Below, piece by piece: positions 22,731 to 34,092 of a stretch of DNA of 64,000 bases; within the stretch, counting starts at the first letter, position 1, and every line of letters starts with the position of its first letter. The DNA comes from Carya illinoinensis (Eukaryota > Streptophyta > Magnoliopsida > Fagales > Juglandaceae): assembly GCF_018687715.1 (NCBI RefSeq), contig NC_056767.1, positions 806,001 through 870,000 of the forward strand, given 5' to 3'. Under the pieces are notes generated by a model. The model ran no database searches. It was not told where the DNA came from and worked only from the letters and a program-made list of their open reading frames with translations. A program made the translations under genes and the position numbers.

Positions 22731-22919
22731 AATGCTTAAGTAGAATACGTGGAATGATGAATCATGGTTTTGTAAAACCAGGGTCCACACAGCTGATACA
22801 AGCTAACAAACAGTACTACCCAAAATCCGCACCCACAAATTTGGCAGGCATACTCAGTAATCAGATCTTAATGAAAAATCAAAACCATCCCTTTCCTTGC
22901 ATGTTGAGTTTGTATTGAA
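21167..22919. other. Intergenic stretch between DMP and EPF2 genes
   Basis: No gene supported. It holds an A42 run at 21691-21732, a T run near 21900-21920 and a GA microsatellite at about 22692-22728. The 87-codon plus-strand frame at 22655-22918 runs through that microsatellite, has no recognisable domain and ends at the stop of the opposite EPF2 gene. Confidence 0.5.
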
Positions 22920-23518
22920 TCAATTGTAAGGAACGTGGTAGTATTTTCCTTTACACATGCATCTGTAAACAATGGGACACGACTCTGTGAAGCACTTTAA
23001 GCTAACCATCACCCTCTTGCATGGAAAGCATGGTCCACAGGCATGAGAACAGTCCGGCAAGCTTGAACCTGTTGGGTATAGTTCCATCCCAAGTTCTTCT
23101 TTTGCATCTTCCTACACATATCAATCTCATTGTTTATATCCTCTGAATATTTGTGCTTTTCAGTGCAGTATTTTCTTCTTAGAAACTCTACATATATGCA
23201 GTTATGGAGAACATTTTACCTTGGGGGAGATGTGACCTTGATCTCCAGAGTTGGTTCCCTCTTCGTTGAAACTGACTGAAAAATCTAGCAGAAAGTGAAA
23301 ATGATGAAAAAATGAGCAACTTTAGGATTAAACTGACATAGCTGTAATATACATTTGACAATAATGCTTGAATGATGACTGTTTTCTTTTGAAGAGTAAA
23401 GGAGGGAGATGCACTTACAACTAGTAGTCACTCGAAGGCTTGTACTACTAGTTATAAGTAGCAGGAAGAAAAACAAAAATAGGAAGTAAGTGTGGGCTCC
23501 GAGAGACAAGTTCTTCAT
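22920..23518 (-). CDS. EPF2: EPIDERMAL PATTERNING FACTOR 2-type secreted peptide
   Basis: Three small exons on the minus strand (23518-23419, 23284-23220 and 23111-22920) join in phase to give 118 residues; Arabidopsis EPF2 is about 120. Borders are AGTT/GTAAGT...GCTAG/AT and CCCAAG/GTAAAA...GTAG/GAAG. Exon 1 gives a signal peptide with a hydrophobic core (TYFLFLFFFLLLI). Exon 3 gives the mature domain with eight cysteines, including GSSLPDCSHACG, PCKRVMVS and the ending CKGKYYHVPYN, closer to EPF2 than to EPF1 as I remember them. EPF2 is an apoplastic peptide that limits entry into the stomatal lineage through ERECTA-family receptors, TMM and SERK co-receptors. Because the exons are short, a single-frame scan misses the gene. 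The start at 23518 follows from the signal peptide and total length. Confidence 0.88.
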
Positions 23519-25442
23519 GTTTCTATGTCCTAGCAAATACACAGAATCTGAAGAGAGCTCAAGGGATGTTTCATTCCAGAGGGAAATGCTGGGAGCTAAT
23601 GAAAACCCATGATAGCAAAGAAGTGCCTGTGGGGGGGTATTCAATGAGGAACTAGATAACAATATATAAAGAAGGAAAGGAAGAAGATTTTAAATGGAGA
23701 AAGAGGTACACCTGGGGCACTTCACATGATCCACGGCCATCTTTTGAAAGTTTCACATGTTTTGTTCAGTCGCCAGAAAAGAAAATCAAAATCATTAAAG
23801 TTTTGCATGAGTGAAGGCATGGATATGAGTACAGAAAGGTTTGGAACCTGTTTTGCAACCTCAAATTACGAAGTAGATTCCTAAGCTAGGCTTTGAAAGG
23901 TAATAGAGGCCAGCAAGTTAAGATAATAAGAAGCAAATATCAGCAGTTTCAGTGTTCTGGGACCAAAGCATATTATGATTCATTTCAAAACATTAGTGCA
24001 CAGCTAATTAGATAGATAAAGTTGAGAACTCTAATTAATTGACTTCGTCAATTATGTACATACTCCCAACACTAGGGCCTTTACTAGAACAAACCCCTGC
24101 TGATTATATGTATATTTAGGAAGGAACTAGCTCGAATATTCAAACTCCCTACGTTATATTGTCATAAATAGTTGCAAAAATAGAGGTTGCAGAGACAATT
24201 ATCAACACTTAGGTACAGGTGCCGGATCACCTATTCATTGACCCACTGGGTCAGATGGGTCTAGATTTAATGACTGTTCAGGCATGGAACACACAGATGA
24301 ATAGGGGGGAAATATGACAAAATAAGTGGGGAAGAAGACAGGAGGAAGTTCACGTGTATATACAGATAAGTACTATAATATGAGAGATATCATGAACTGT
24401 CCAAAGGGGAATTGAAGAAGGGCTCTGCCACAAACGTGAAGTTCAGGTCTTTGGCTTAAATGAAGCTTAAATAAACTAGGTTCATTCCATTCCTTTTTTA
24501 TGCGGATGAACGGTATTATGGTTCCACTTCTGCATATTTATTGGGGTGGTTCATCTGTTTCCTGTTTTGCCCATGTATGTATCTTCTTCTTCTTCTTCCT
24601 CTTTTGGATGAAAAAGCCATTTTCGGGCCCTTTATTCCTCAAATTCGCTTTTACATGATCAACCATAGAGCCTGAAGCTTGTTTAACGAGAACATGCCTC
24701 TGCACGGTTTCCACACAAACAGAAATGAAATACTTTAGCCACAGAAATTAGACCAAGCAGACACCTTCGACTTCGAGTTCAACAATATTGCTGTATAGTG
24801 TATTTTTAATCTAAAAGAAAAAACATTGATTTCACAAATTGGTCATTCTCTCATTTCTCAAAACTCTTTGGAGCATAATTATTAAAAAAGAAAATGATAG
24901 AAATATAGGTCTTTTTACGACTTTATTCTTAAATAAATTACATTTCTATAAAAAAAAATTGTAAAAAAAAAAAATATGCTGCGTTTTCATCTCAATATAT
25001 ATTATATATTACACGTTAATTCTAATTTTATTTTATCAATATAGCATTATTCATAACTTTCAAAATTGTTATTAAAAAATGGATCAAATAATTAATCAAT
25101 TTTTTTTGGTAATAAACATTGATTTCAAGTAGCGAGCTTTTATCCATCGAAAAAAAAAAAAAAAAAGTAGCGAGCTTTTAACACTAGACAGTCGGCCCGC
25201 TGAATTAGAGCCCTACCTCTCCCTCTGTTGCCGGCTCCCTGTCCCTCCCTGCTGTCTTTTCGCTCACTGCTTCGAAGCTCTAGACGCCCCCTTCCTTCCT
25301 CGTAATTCTGGGAAGCCAAAACCATACCTTTGTTCTCAACCACGCAAGTCTATAATATCCCATTTTCTGAATTCAGTTTCCTTGATACCAATCATACACG
25401 CACATTCCATTTTCCTTTCACCGACTCCAATCTCTCTTAGCA
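23519..25442. other. Intergenic stretch between EPF2 and mTERF4 (divergent promoters)
   Basis: The two genes point away from each other, so both promoters lie here. I see no gene, only AT-rich tracts near 24850-25110 and A-runs. The sequence 25190-25440 is more GC-rich and is probably the leader of the mTERF gene. Confidence 0.5.
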
Positions 25443-26981
25443 ATGACCTCACTCATTCGAAGAACAAAACCCATCAAAGCCTTCCTAAACCCTGCACAGA
25501 TCCCTCACAATCTCACTCAAACCCCAATCCCAACCCAACCCCATCAAAACCAATGTCCCCCGCAACCCCAAACCCTAAACCCTTTAAGGGTTTTGCAGTT
25601 TGTCACAGTTTCGACCCAGTCCTCCTCCTCCTCCAAATTCCCCGAGTACGAGATGCCTACGGTCACCTGGGGTGTCGTACAGGGCCGGAGAGAAAAGCTT
25701 GTTTCCCGGGTAATCGTATGCGATTTCTTGAAGACTTTAGGCATAGTCCCTGAGGAACTGGAACACCTGGAACTGCCCTCGACCGTCGAGATCATGAGGG
25801 AGCGCGTTGAGTTCCTACAGAAGCTAGGCTTGACCATTGATGATATTAACGAGTACCCATTAATGCTAGGATGTAGTGTGCGCAAGAATATGATACCTGT
25901 TTTGGGTTACTTGGAGAAAATCGGGATTCAGAGGTCGAAGATGGGCGAGTTTGTGAAGAATTACCCTCAAGTGTTGCACGCTAGCGTGGTCGTCGAGCTC
26001 GCGCCGGTTGTTAAGTTTCTTCGTGGCATTGATGTGGAGAAGCAGGATATTGGGTATGTGTTGCAGAAGTATCCTGAGCTTCTTGGGTTTAAGCTTGAGG
26101 GGACAATGAGTACTTCGGTTGCTTATCTTGTTAGTATTGGTGTCTGTCCTAGAGATATTGGTCCGATGGTTACCCAGTATCCTTACTTTCTGGGGATGAG
26201 AGTTGGGACTATGATCAAACCGCTCGTGGATTATCTGGTTTCATTGGGTTTACCCAAGAAGATTTTGGCTAGGATGTTTGAAAAGCGGGCTTATATACTT
26301 GGTTATGATCTTGAAGAGACTGTGAAACCAAATGTGGAATGTTTGCTTAGTTTTGGGATTAGAAGGGAAGCGCTTCCTTTCATTATTGCTCAATACACAC
26401 AAATTATTGGGCTGCCTCTGAAAGCTAAGTTGTCTGTGCAGCAGTACTTTTTCAATTTGAAGCTCAAAATTGATCCCGAAGGGTTTTCACAAGTAATAGA
26501 GAAAATGCCACAGATAGTTAGCCTTAATCAAAATGTGATTATGAAACCTGTTGAGTTCCTCTTGGGGCGGGGGATACCGTCTGAGGATGTTGCGAAGATG
26601 GTTGTCAAATGTCCCCAATTGGTTGCCGTGCGAGTTGAGCTATTGAAGAATAGTTACTACTTTTTTAAGACTGAGATGGGGAGACCTTTAAAAGAACTTT
26701 TGGAATTCCCGGAATATTTTACATATAGCTTGGAGTCCAGGATTAAACCCAGGTACCAGAGATTAAAAAGCAGGGGGATCAGGTCTTCCTTGAATTGGCT
26801 TCTCAACTGTAGTGACCAGAGATTTGAAGAAAGATTGCAAGGTAATTATATTGAAACAGAGAGTATTGGCCCAACATTTTGTATGGGTGGGAAGTTAGAG
26901 CTACCTGGCAATGAGATTGTGTCAGATGAGGATGATGAGAGTGATGATGAAGTTCTTTACAGACGCACTGTTTCTCTTTGA
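25443..26981 (+). CDS. MTERF4: mTERF-domain organelle protein, mTERF4/RUG2/BSM type
   Basis: A single exon of 512 residues from the ATG at 25443. It is a helical-repeat nucleic-acid-binding protein, expected in chloroplasts and possibly also mitochondria. The first 60 or so residues are rich in Ser, Thr, Pro and Gln and nearly free of acidic residues, as in a transit peptide. From about residue 110 to 440 there are tandem mTERF repeats of about 35 residues with the proline-containing core (KNYPQVL, QKYPELLGF, TQYPYFLGM, EKMPQIVSL, VKCPQLVAV). The FKLEGTMSTSVAYLV stretch and the C-terminal LNWLLNCSD match what I remember of Arabidopsis RUG2/BSM (At4g02990). The tail is acidic (DEDDESDDEV). In that family the protein supports plastid group II intron splicing and ribosome accumulation. 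It is complete with no disruption. Confidence 0.88.
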   Translation: MTSLIRRTKPIKAFLNPAQIPHNLTQTPIPTQPHQNQCPPQPQTLNPLRVLQFVTVSTQSSSSSKFPEYEMPTVTWGVVQGRREKLVSRVIVCDFLKTLGIVPEELEHLELPSTVEIMRERVEFLQKLGLTIDDINEYPLMLGCSVRKNMIPVLGYLEKIGIQRSKMGEFVKNYPQVLHASVVVELAPVVKFLRGIDVEKQDIGYVLQKYPELLGFKLEGTMSTSVAYLVSIGVCPRDIGPMVTQYPYFLGMRVGTMIKPLVDYLVSLGLPKKILARMFEKRAYILGYDLEETVKPNVECLLSFGIRREALPFIIAQYTQIIGLPLKAKLSVQQYFFNLKLKIDPEGFSQVIEKMPQIVSLNQNVIMKPVEFLLGRGIPSEDVAKMVVKCPQLVAVRVELLKNSYYFFKTEMGRPLKELLEFPEYFTYSLESRIKPRYQRLKSRGIRSSLNWLLNCSDQRFEERLQGNYIETESIGPTFCMGGKLELPGNEIVSDEDDESDDEVLYRRTVSL

Positions 26982-27840
26982 TAAATCAATGAATCAAATT
27001 CAGATGACTTTGGTTTTCATGGAGATTGAATTCTGTTTATGGCTTTCTTTCTGCTTTAGTATACTTCTTGGCGTTCATCTCTGTATTCACCATGTATACT
27101 TACAGTTAGGGTTATTATTTAGTTCTAAAGAATGCTCAATGCGGTGACATACAAGACCTGGTAACTAATTTCACTGTTAATTGATATATTAATTCAATTA
27201 TCCAATTCCTCTCCATTTTGCTGCAACTTAATGGTATTGGAGATCTATAGAATTTGTTATTAATGAAGTTTAAGCTGTGGTGATCTTAGTTGCAAGCTTC
27301 AAGCTGCGAGGAAAGCTTTAACTTTTTCTTCTCCTTTTGTTCGGTTACCTCCATTTTCTTTATGTACTTGAAATTGAAAGATGTGCTCGTTTTGTATTTT
27401 GGAAAGCTTGGTTTTCTATTTCCTAGACAAGGAAATCAGAGTTTGATCTTCTGCTCCTTCCACTGTGTTAAGTGGTTTTGGAAAACGGGTCTCGGCTGCT
27501 TTTTATTACAATCAGTTTCAAGCAGTTAGATTGTGGATGCTTAAAAGTAGGATGCACATTTTTCAGATGCTATTGCCTATGGACCGAGGCGTATTCTGAT
27601 GGAATGTATATACAATAGGAGTTTGCCTGAGTTCTGTTTCGTCTTTTTTCATTTTCCCTTGCTGCAGATCCAAAAAGCAGGGCCAAAGCTATATAATAGA
27701 CGCCAAAGGTACGTTCCCTGTTAGGAGTGCACTTGAAGTTACTTGAATTAGAGGTCTGGTAGTGAAGTGGCACGAGCTTGTACAGTTTAGGAAAATGGTT
27801 ACCTGCCATGCTTTTTTGTCCTTCGGATTGCCATCAGATG
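26982..27840. other. 3' flank of the mTERF gene
   Basis: Probably 3' UTR and spacer. Frames of up to 79 codons have no recognisable domain. Confidence 0.45.
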
Positions 27841-27844
27841 TAGA

Positions 27845-28160
27845 CTAGGTACATGGCTAATGTGGTAAAGTGCATGCTTTGTGGATCTAGTGAGGATGAC
27901 ATGAACCACTTATTTTCCTATGCCCTTTTGCCCATCGAATCTGGTGCATCTTAGGGGATGGGTGCAATTTGCCACTGACCAAGAGAAGGTAGAGACAATT
28001 CAGGGGGCAGCTAGTGGGTTAAGGGTAACGGATTACTCTTTTCTCCGCACTATTGTGAAGAAAAAGCTGGCTGCCATAGTGTATTCCTTTCTGGAAGAAA
28101 AGAAATGTGGGGGTTTTATGGTGGGGATGCTAGGAAGCTGATTCATCTATTGATGGAGAT
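27845..28160 (+). pseudogene. Possible LINE 3' relic (RT-associated zinc finger)
   Basis: A plus-strand frame reads KCMLCGSSEDDMNHLFSYAL, matching the shape of the CxxC...HxxF finger found after the reverse transcriptase in plant LINEs, with a later Cys apparently changed to Tyr. Downstream, to about 28680, is a simple-sequence TTGG/CTGG-rich tract of the kind that can follow LINE coding ends. Stops interrupt it. It could also be chance; the finger is the only positive sign. Confidence 0.35.
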
Positions 28161-28837
28161 TAGTTTCCATATTACGTCCTGAGTTAATTTTTTGCATGGC
28201 GTCCAGGCTCCAGCCACTAGTAAACTGTTGCCCCATCCATGGGGATTCTCAGAAGGAGTTTTTGAGGGCAGGGGAGCGGCAGTTGAAAACTCCATTGCTG
28301 CTGCTGTATGGCCATGATTGCTGGGCTAGTCTTTGGTGTTAGATGCATGTATTTCTGGTGGCTGTGTACCTGTAGGTGTCCGTTGGCTATGTTTGGTTGG
28401 TACTGGTATTACTATGCTTTCTCCGCAACTCAGTTCTATGCTATGGTTTGGTGTGTATTTTCTTGGCTGCTGCAGCGGTACGGATATGTTGGTTGTTTTG
28501 CTTTTCTTGATTATGGATGGTGTGGCTGGTGCTGTTTCTTCTGGCATTGGAATGGATATGGTTGCTTGGCTGGCTTGTTGGCTATTTGGTATGGAGACGT
28601 TGGCTTGTCCTGGCTATGGTGTTGGTTGTCTGGTGGATGGATATGTTGGTGTGAGTGAGGTAGCAGATTGATCACTTCCTAAGTTTGGTTGGGCGAATTG
28701 TACAGTTGGTTTGCTGATTTCATATCAGGCTAGTTAACTCTCCACAAAACCCTCTTCTATTTCCATTTTTTGGCATAATAGCTGTCTAGCCTTTTTTACT
28801 TGTTCACTGTTAATACCCAAGGACAAAGTTTTAGGCA

Positions 28838-29265
28838 CCGATTAGATTCCCAAGGTGTCTCATCTTATTTTATCCTATCATTACAATTTTATTAAATTTT
28901 TATATAAAATATAATAAATAATTCAATTTTTTCAAATCTCTAAACACTAATAATAATATTTTATTCAATTTTTATTTCTTATTTTTTATTTAAAATTATC
29001 TCATCTCATCTCCATATGGTTTGTAAATAGAAGTAAGATATTTGAGTTGAGATAAGATGAGTTAAAAATAGCTTAAGTTAAAATGTAAGATAGGGTTTTA
29101 AAAAATGAAAGAGAAAATTTTAAATAAAAATATTATAAAATTAAAATATTGTTAAAATATAAATTTTTAATATTATTTTTATTTTAGAATTTAAAAAAAT
29201 TAAATTATTTTTTATGTTTTATTTAAAATTTTAAAAAAGTTATAATAATTAAATTATAACTAAAT
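28838..29265. mobile_element. Large fold-back of two opposed MITE-like halves
   Basis: The left half (about 28858-29010) has TCTCATCTTATTTTATCCTA and ends in ATCTCATCTCATCTCC. The right half (about 29038-29265) reads largely as its complement (TTGAGTTGAGATAAGATGAG). A 17-base unit, ATTAAAAAATGCTTAAC, is doubled just beyond, at about 29274-29307. Interior motifs match the GTTTGG-ended MITE family. Borders are approximate. Confidence 0.45.
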
Positions 29266-29635
29266 AACAAAAATTAAAAAATGCTTAACATTAAAAAATG
29301 CTTAACATTAAAAATAAGATAAAGAATCTTTCTATCCAGACCGGACAGTACTGAAAGTTTAACATCTTAAGTCAGAAGTAAAGACTACAATTCCTCGGAT
29401 GTATTGATTCTGATAGTTCTATGAAGAACAAGTGTTCAATTATCGTTAAACTATTGACTATTTCATCAAACTCATAAAATTATATTATCCAGGTCGAATA
29501 AAACTAACCTTTGGATAAGCTGCCACATAAAATCACTTACTTTCTACGAGGATCGTTCATTGATAGTGAAAAAGAAGATAAAAAATAAAGAACAAAATAC
29601 AAGATTATGATTAATGTTACGTACAGTCTTCATTT

Positions 29636-32600
29636 TTTTTTTTTTTTAAGAAGAGAACAGTACTCTAATTTTATTAAAAAATTCTCACTTGTGATGGAGG
29701 AAAACCGTGATGACAAATTTACGCGTGGAGATACAAAAAATCAAAACCCATAAGTAAAAAATCCTTAATAACCAAATCATTGAAATACAATGCCAATAGA
29801 AAATACAAGAACTTAACTCAAAACCAACCGAGGACAAGAAAACCTGCAAGAAAAAGCAAGCAAACAAATATGGAGCATATAAACAAAACAAATAGAAAAA
29901 CACTTACCAAGCACAAGCCTTACAAAACCCTTAAATAAGGAATACCCAATTTGTTCATGTGAATAAGTCCTCTTAAAAGACTGGATAACGTCTGATCACC
30001 AGACCAATCAGAGTTCAAACCCTCAGCACCACTCTTTGCTAAAAAATAACAACTGCATTACCTTTACGAAAAATATGATTCATAGTATAATCCATACAAA
30101 TAAAAAAAGCATGTAGTTCTTCCCAAAACTCTTCTAGATACCAGTTGGGGCAAACATTCTTGGTGATCCAATTAACCAAAAGTTGAGAATCAGTCTCAAT
30201 TTGAACACAAGAAAAACCAAGAGTATGACACCTGCAAACTCCTTCGAATAAACTCTGAAATTCAGCAATATTATTAGTACCATGACCCAGAGAGACAGAG
30301 TAAGCCACTATCAGTCTTCCATTTTCATCCCTAATTACACCCTCCGCACCAAAATGGCCAGGATTTCCAAGACTACTGTCATCAATGTTAAGTTTTACCC
30401 AACCTTGGCAAGGCCGAGTCCATTTAATGACACGAACTCTCTTAGGCTTAGGATTCAAAATCGAGATATCCAATCTATTCAAAATATCAATATCTCGAGT
30501 AGAAATAGAAGAGACTTTCATAACCTGATCTACAACACAACGGAGCCATAATTTAATAGCGTGCCAAACAGACTCAACCATATTGGCCTTATCTTCATAC
30601 CAGGCTTTACAACACCTCTCCCAGAGTTTCTAGGATATAATAAAAAGAAGAATACCAAAGGTAATTCACACCTGAGAGGACTTACTCGCATGACGAAACC
30701 AAAAATTTGTTTATTCCGTCTAAGTGTAAAAAGCAGCCATATGAACCCCAAAATGACTAGCCGCTAAATGCCAAACGTGTCTAGTGAACTCCCCCGTGCA
30801 AAGGACATGATTCAAGTCCTCATTATGACCCTCTTGGCAGCAATTACATTTTGAAACCATTGGAATACCCACAATCTTAATCTTATCATAAACACTTAAA
30901 CAATTATTAACCGCCTTCCACATCATAATGGAAATCTTCTTAGGAATGTTAGGGTGCCAGATCCACTAAGCCCAAGGTAAAGGAGGCGCCCTAATCCTAA
31001 TACAATCCCAGGCACTCTTAGTAGTAAAGTGGACATTCTTATCCTTCAACCAAACAAGCACATCTTGACTCTCCTTATGTCTAGCCAAAAAATCATATAA
31101 CTCAGAAGCTTTCTGATGGCCCACTAAACTAGTCAAAAGAGAAATATCTCATCCGTTCTCAATATGACACTCTTTAATCTTGATCAACGGATGATCAATA
31201 ACAGGAAATTGGCTATTGAGAAGACCACTCTCATCCCAATTATCATACCAAAAAGAAATATTACCCTCTTTCACAATCCATTTAGAATTATTTAACACTG
31301 TCGGGAGATTACGAACAATGGACCTCCAAAACTGGGTCCTCTTAGTAGAGTCCAAAATGGACAGATGATGCCTCTTAACATATTTACCTCTGAAAAAATC
31401 CGCCCAAAGAGACTGACCTTTGAGAAGCCTCCAAGCAAGTTTCATATGTAAAGCTCTTTGAACATCTCCAAAATCCTTGATTCCCAAGCCACCTTCATCA
31501 ATGAGTGCAAATATACTTCCAGAAAATCCATTTTCTGCAACCCTTACCCTCAGAATCACCCAAAAAAAAAAATGAATTCAAAATCTTATTCAGATTAAGA
31601 AACACCACTTTGGGTACATCTAATACAACAAGAAAGTGGATAGCCATACTAGATAAAACATGACGTAAAAGAGTAGTTCTATCACTAGCAGAAAGCATTT
31701 TCATCTTTCAACCTGCAATCTTCTTTTTAACTTTGGCCAATAAATCGCTAAAATCACTGGCCTTCAGCCTACCAGCCATAATAGGAACCCCCAGGTACTT
31801 AAAAGGAAAAAAACCCTCTGAAAACCCGGTAAGGTTAAGAAGAGAATTTTTCCTAGATATAGGAATTCTCTTAGAAAATAAAATGGCACTTTTTTCTTTA
31901 TTAAGAAGTTGACCCGTCCAAACCTCATTAGTGTTCAAAACCTCCATCAAACCTCTCATCGATTTCTTGCTACTATTAGCAAAAATAATAATATCATCAG
32001 CATACATGAGATGAGAGATAATAGGAGTCCCTCTATCTTGAGTGAAGGTACCAATCTTACCTTCCTCAAAGGATTTCTTAATAAGACGAAAAAAAACCTC
32101 TTACATTATAATAAATAAATAAGGAGAAAGGGGGTCACCTTACCTTAAGCCCCTCGCTCCTTTAAAAAACCCAAGAGGAGTACCATTCATCATGACCGAG
32201 TACCAGGGCGAAGAGATACAAGCCTTCACTAGATCACAAACATTAGAAGAGAAACCAAAATTCATCAAAACATGTAAAATGAAATTCTAATCCACGTGAT
32301 CATAAGCTTTAGATATATCAAGCTTAACCAAACATTACCCCCAATCGACTTCCTGTGAATAGAATGAACCATTTTCTAAGTCAAACTAATATTCTCAAAA
32401 ATACTGCGACCCGGGATAAAGGCCTCCTGTTCTTATGAAATAATTTTAGAAAGCAAGCTAGTCATAAGATTCACAATAATCTTAGTGCAGATCTTATAAA
32501 CCACAGAACAAATGCTAATAGGGCAAAATTTATCAAAACCAGAAGGCTTGTCCACTTTAGGAATTAAAACAATATAAGAAGCCATGTAGCTTTTAGGAAG

Positions 32601-32788
32601 CATATGAGTATGGAAGAACTCAACAATAGCTTCAAAAATATCATCTTTAACAAAATCCCAACAAATTGAAAAAATAAGAACCAAAACCATTCGGTCCTGA
32701 GCTACTATCAATAGGAATAGTAAAAAGAGCATCCTTGATTTCCTCTAAGGAGGGAGCTCTACCAATCGCCAAATTATCTTCATTAGAA
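29636..32788 (-). mobile_element. 5'-truncated LINE with poly-A tail and 17-bp target duplication
   Basis: On the minus strand it carries ORF2 from just before the reverse transcriptase to RNase H, then a 3' UTR and a terminal A-run (T-run on plus, about 29633-29647). The flanks match: ACGTACAGTCTTCATTT at 29619-29635 and ACGTGCAGTCCTCATTT at 32789-32805, 15 of 17 identical with two transitions. That marks an insertion by target-primed reverse transcription. Ordinary 5' truncation, no inversion. Confidence 0.8.
30039..32787 (-). pseudogene. LINE ORF2 remnant (RT, finger, RNase H)
   Basis: Order on the minus strand: SYIVLIPKVDKPSGF and the finger/palm start (32433-32732), the catalytic MYADDIIIFAN (about 31970-32007), FKYLGVPI, the RT C-terminus (GGLGIKDFGDVQRALHMKLAW, 31149-31559), the zinc finger CNCCQEGHNEDLNHVLCTG (30720-30926) and RNase H (NIDDSSLGNPGHFGAEGVIRD, NNIAEFQSL, IETDSQLLVNWI; 30039-30581). 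Several frame breaks and stops show it is dead. It is less decayed than the LINE at 10045-16306. Confidence 0.8.
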
Positions 32789-32792
32789 ACGT

Positions 32793-32814
32793 GCAGTCCT
32801 CATTTGGGGACTGC
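32793..32814. repeat. Palindrome at the LINE insertion site
   Basis: GCAGTCC and GGACTGC pair as perfect 7-base arms around an 8-base loop, and the left arm is part of the LINE target duplication. A similar, weaker palindrome (GCAATCC...GGAGATTGC) lies near 32908-32930. Confidence 0.5.
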
Positions 32815-34092
32815 AATGTAGATATAAGTAATTTTATCTTTAAAACGTCTTAAATTTACTAAAATATCTCTCCTAAAATAATGTTTTTCTCTTTTAACAA
32901 AGAGTCTACACATGCAATCCTCACTTGGAGATTGCAAATAGAATTTTTTCAAAATTATTACTTATGCCAGCTTCATTCTTCACAATTCAAGAGTCACATG
33001 GTATTGATGTAATGATGTAATTTTTTAAAGTAATATTAGATACAATCTCAGAGAGTGCAAGTCCTGCATAATTTTTTTTTTAAAAAAAAAGTGACATTCA
33101 TCATTCATGTGAATATTAAATTTATCACTTTTTTCCAAAACGAATACGCAAGATTTGCATGGCCTAAAACTACAAATATTCATTTCTCAATCTTTTATGC
33201 CATCATGATTTTGGATTTGTAGTGCGACTCAATTGTTAAACAAAATGTATTCCAACATAATATTAATAAGTTCAAACTATCTTTAACATATAAAAAAAAT
33301 ACTAAATGTATTTTAAAAAAACTTGGTCTTACGTTGAAAATCATAAAATTTAAAATATAAAATTTGAATTTCAAAAAATTTAATAAAATAAGTTTTGTAA
33401 ATAAAATTATTAGTAAAAGTGTAAATACACATAGTATTATTCTAAAAACAATCTCTATTTTTTTTTCATGTGTAAATATATACGAAAGAAAAATTCTACT
33501 CATCATCTTTACATTTATTATAATTTTTTTTATATTTTTTTTAATAAATATGTAATATATGAATGATAAATAAAAGAATTTAATTAGTTAAATAATTAGT
33601 TAAAAAAAAAAGAAATTTAAAACTTGTGTGGTGAATAACGTAGGAAGATGAATAGAAAAACGCCCACGTAACTGAATTTTAAAACAAAACCAGAGGCCCA
33701 ATTGTGGCACAAGCCTAGGCCTTGCAGCTTCGCCAGAAGCTCCCTCTCTGTCCCCACCATGACCGAGACCTCGGATCAATCCGCAGAGAGAAGGGAAGAG
33801 TCCCGCGTGTTCACATCGTGTTTTTGTTTGGTTGCCTTCTCACGTAAGCAAACTCCTTCGGTTCTATTTCTTGGAAGTACTCGTCTCGTCCATAAGCCAA
33901 AACTGTTGGTATTATAGTGGAGCAGTTTTGTCTCTCTTATTTCCCCCATCCTCTTTAAAGCCTCCATTCATTTCCCTTTCTTCCGTTTACCATAGTCTTC
34001 CTCTCATATCGATAATTCAGTTTCCGTTTTCAACCCCGTATTGTTTTATTTTTGGAATAAAGGGTCTGATTGTGATCTGGAAGGATTGGATC
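32815..34092. other. AT-rich spacer and probable leader of the IST1-like gene
   Basis: 32815-33690 is AT-rich without genes. 33690-34092 is GC-richer and probably transcribed leader. It contains an upstream ATG at 33758 in a good context (ACCATGACC), opening a frame of about 53 codons, and a GTAAGC donor-like site at about 33844 that could start a leader intron. Confidence 0.4.

Noticed and set aside
28308..28671. Trp/Cys-rich 112-116-codon frames
   Set aside because: They arise from a TTGG/CTGG simple-sequence tract; biased composition, no homology.
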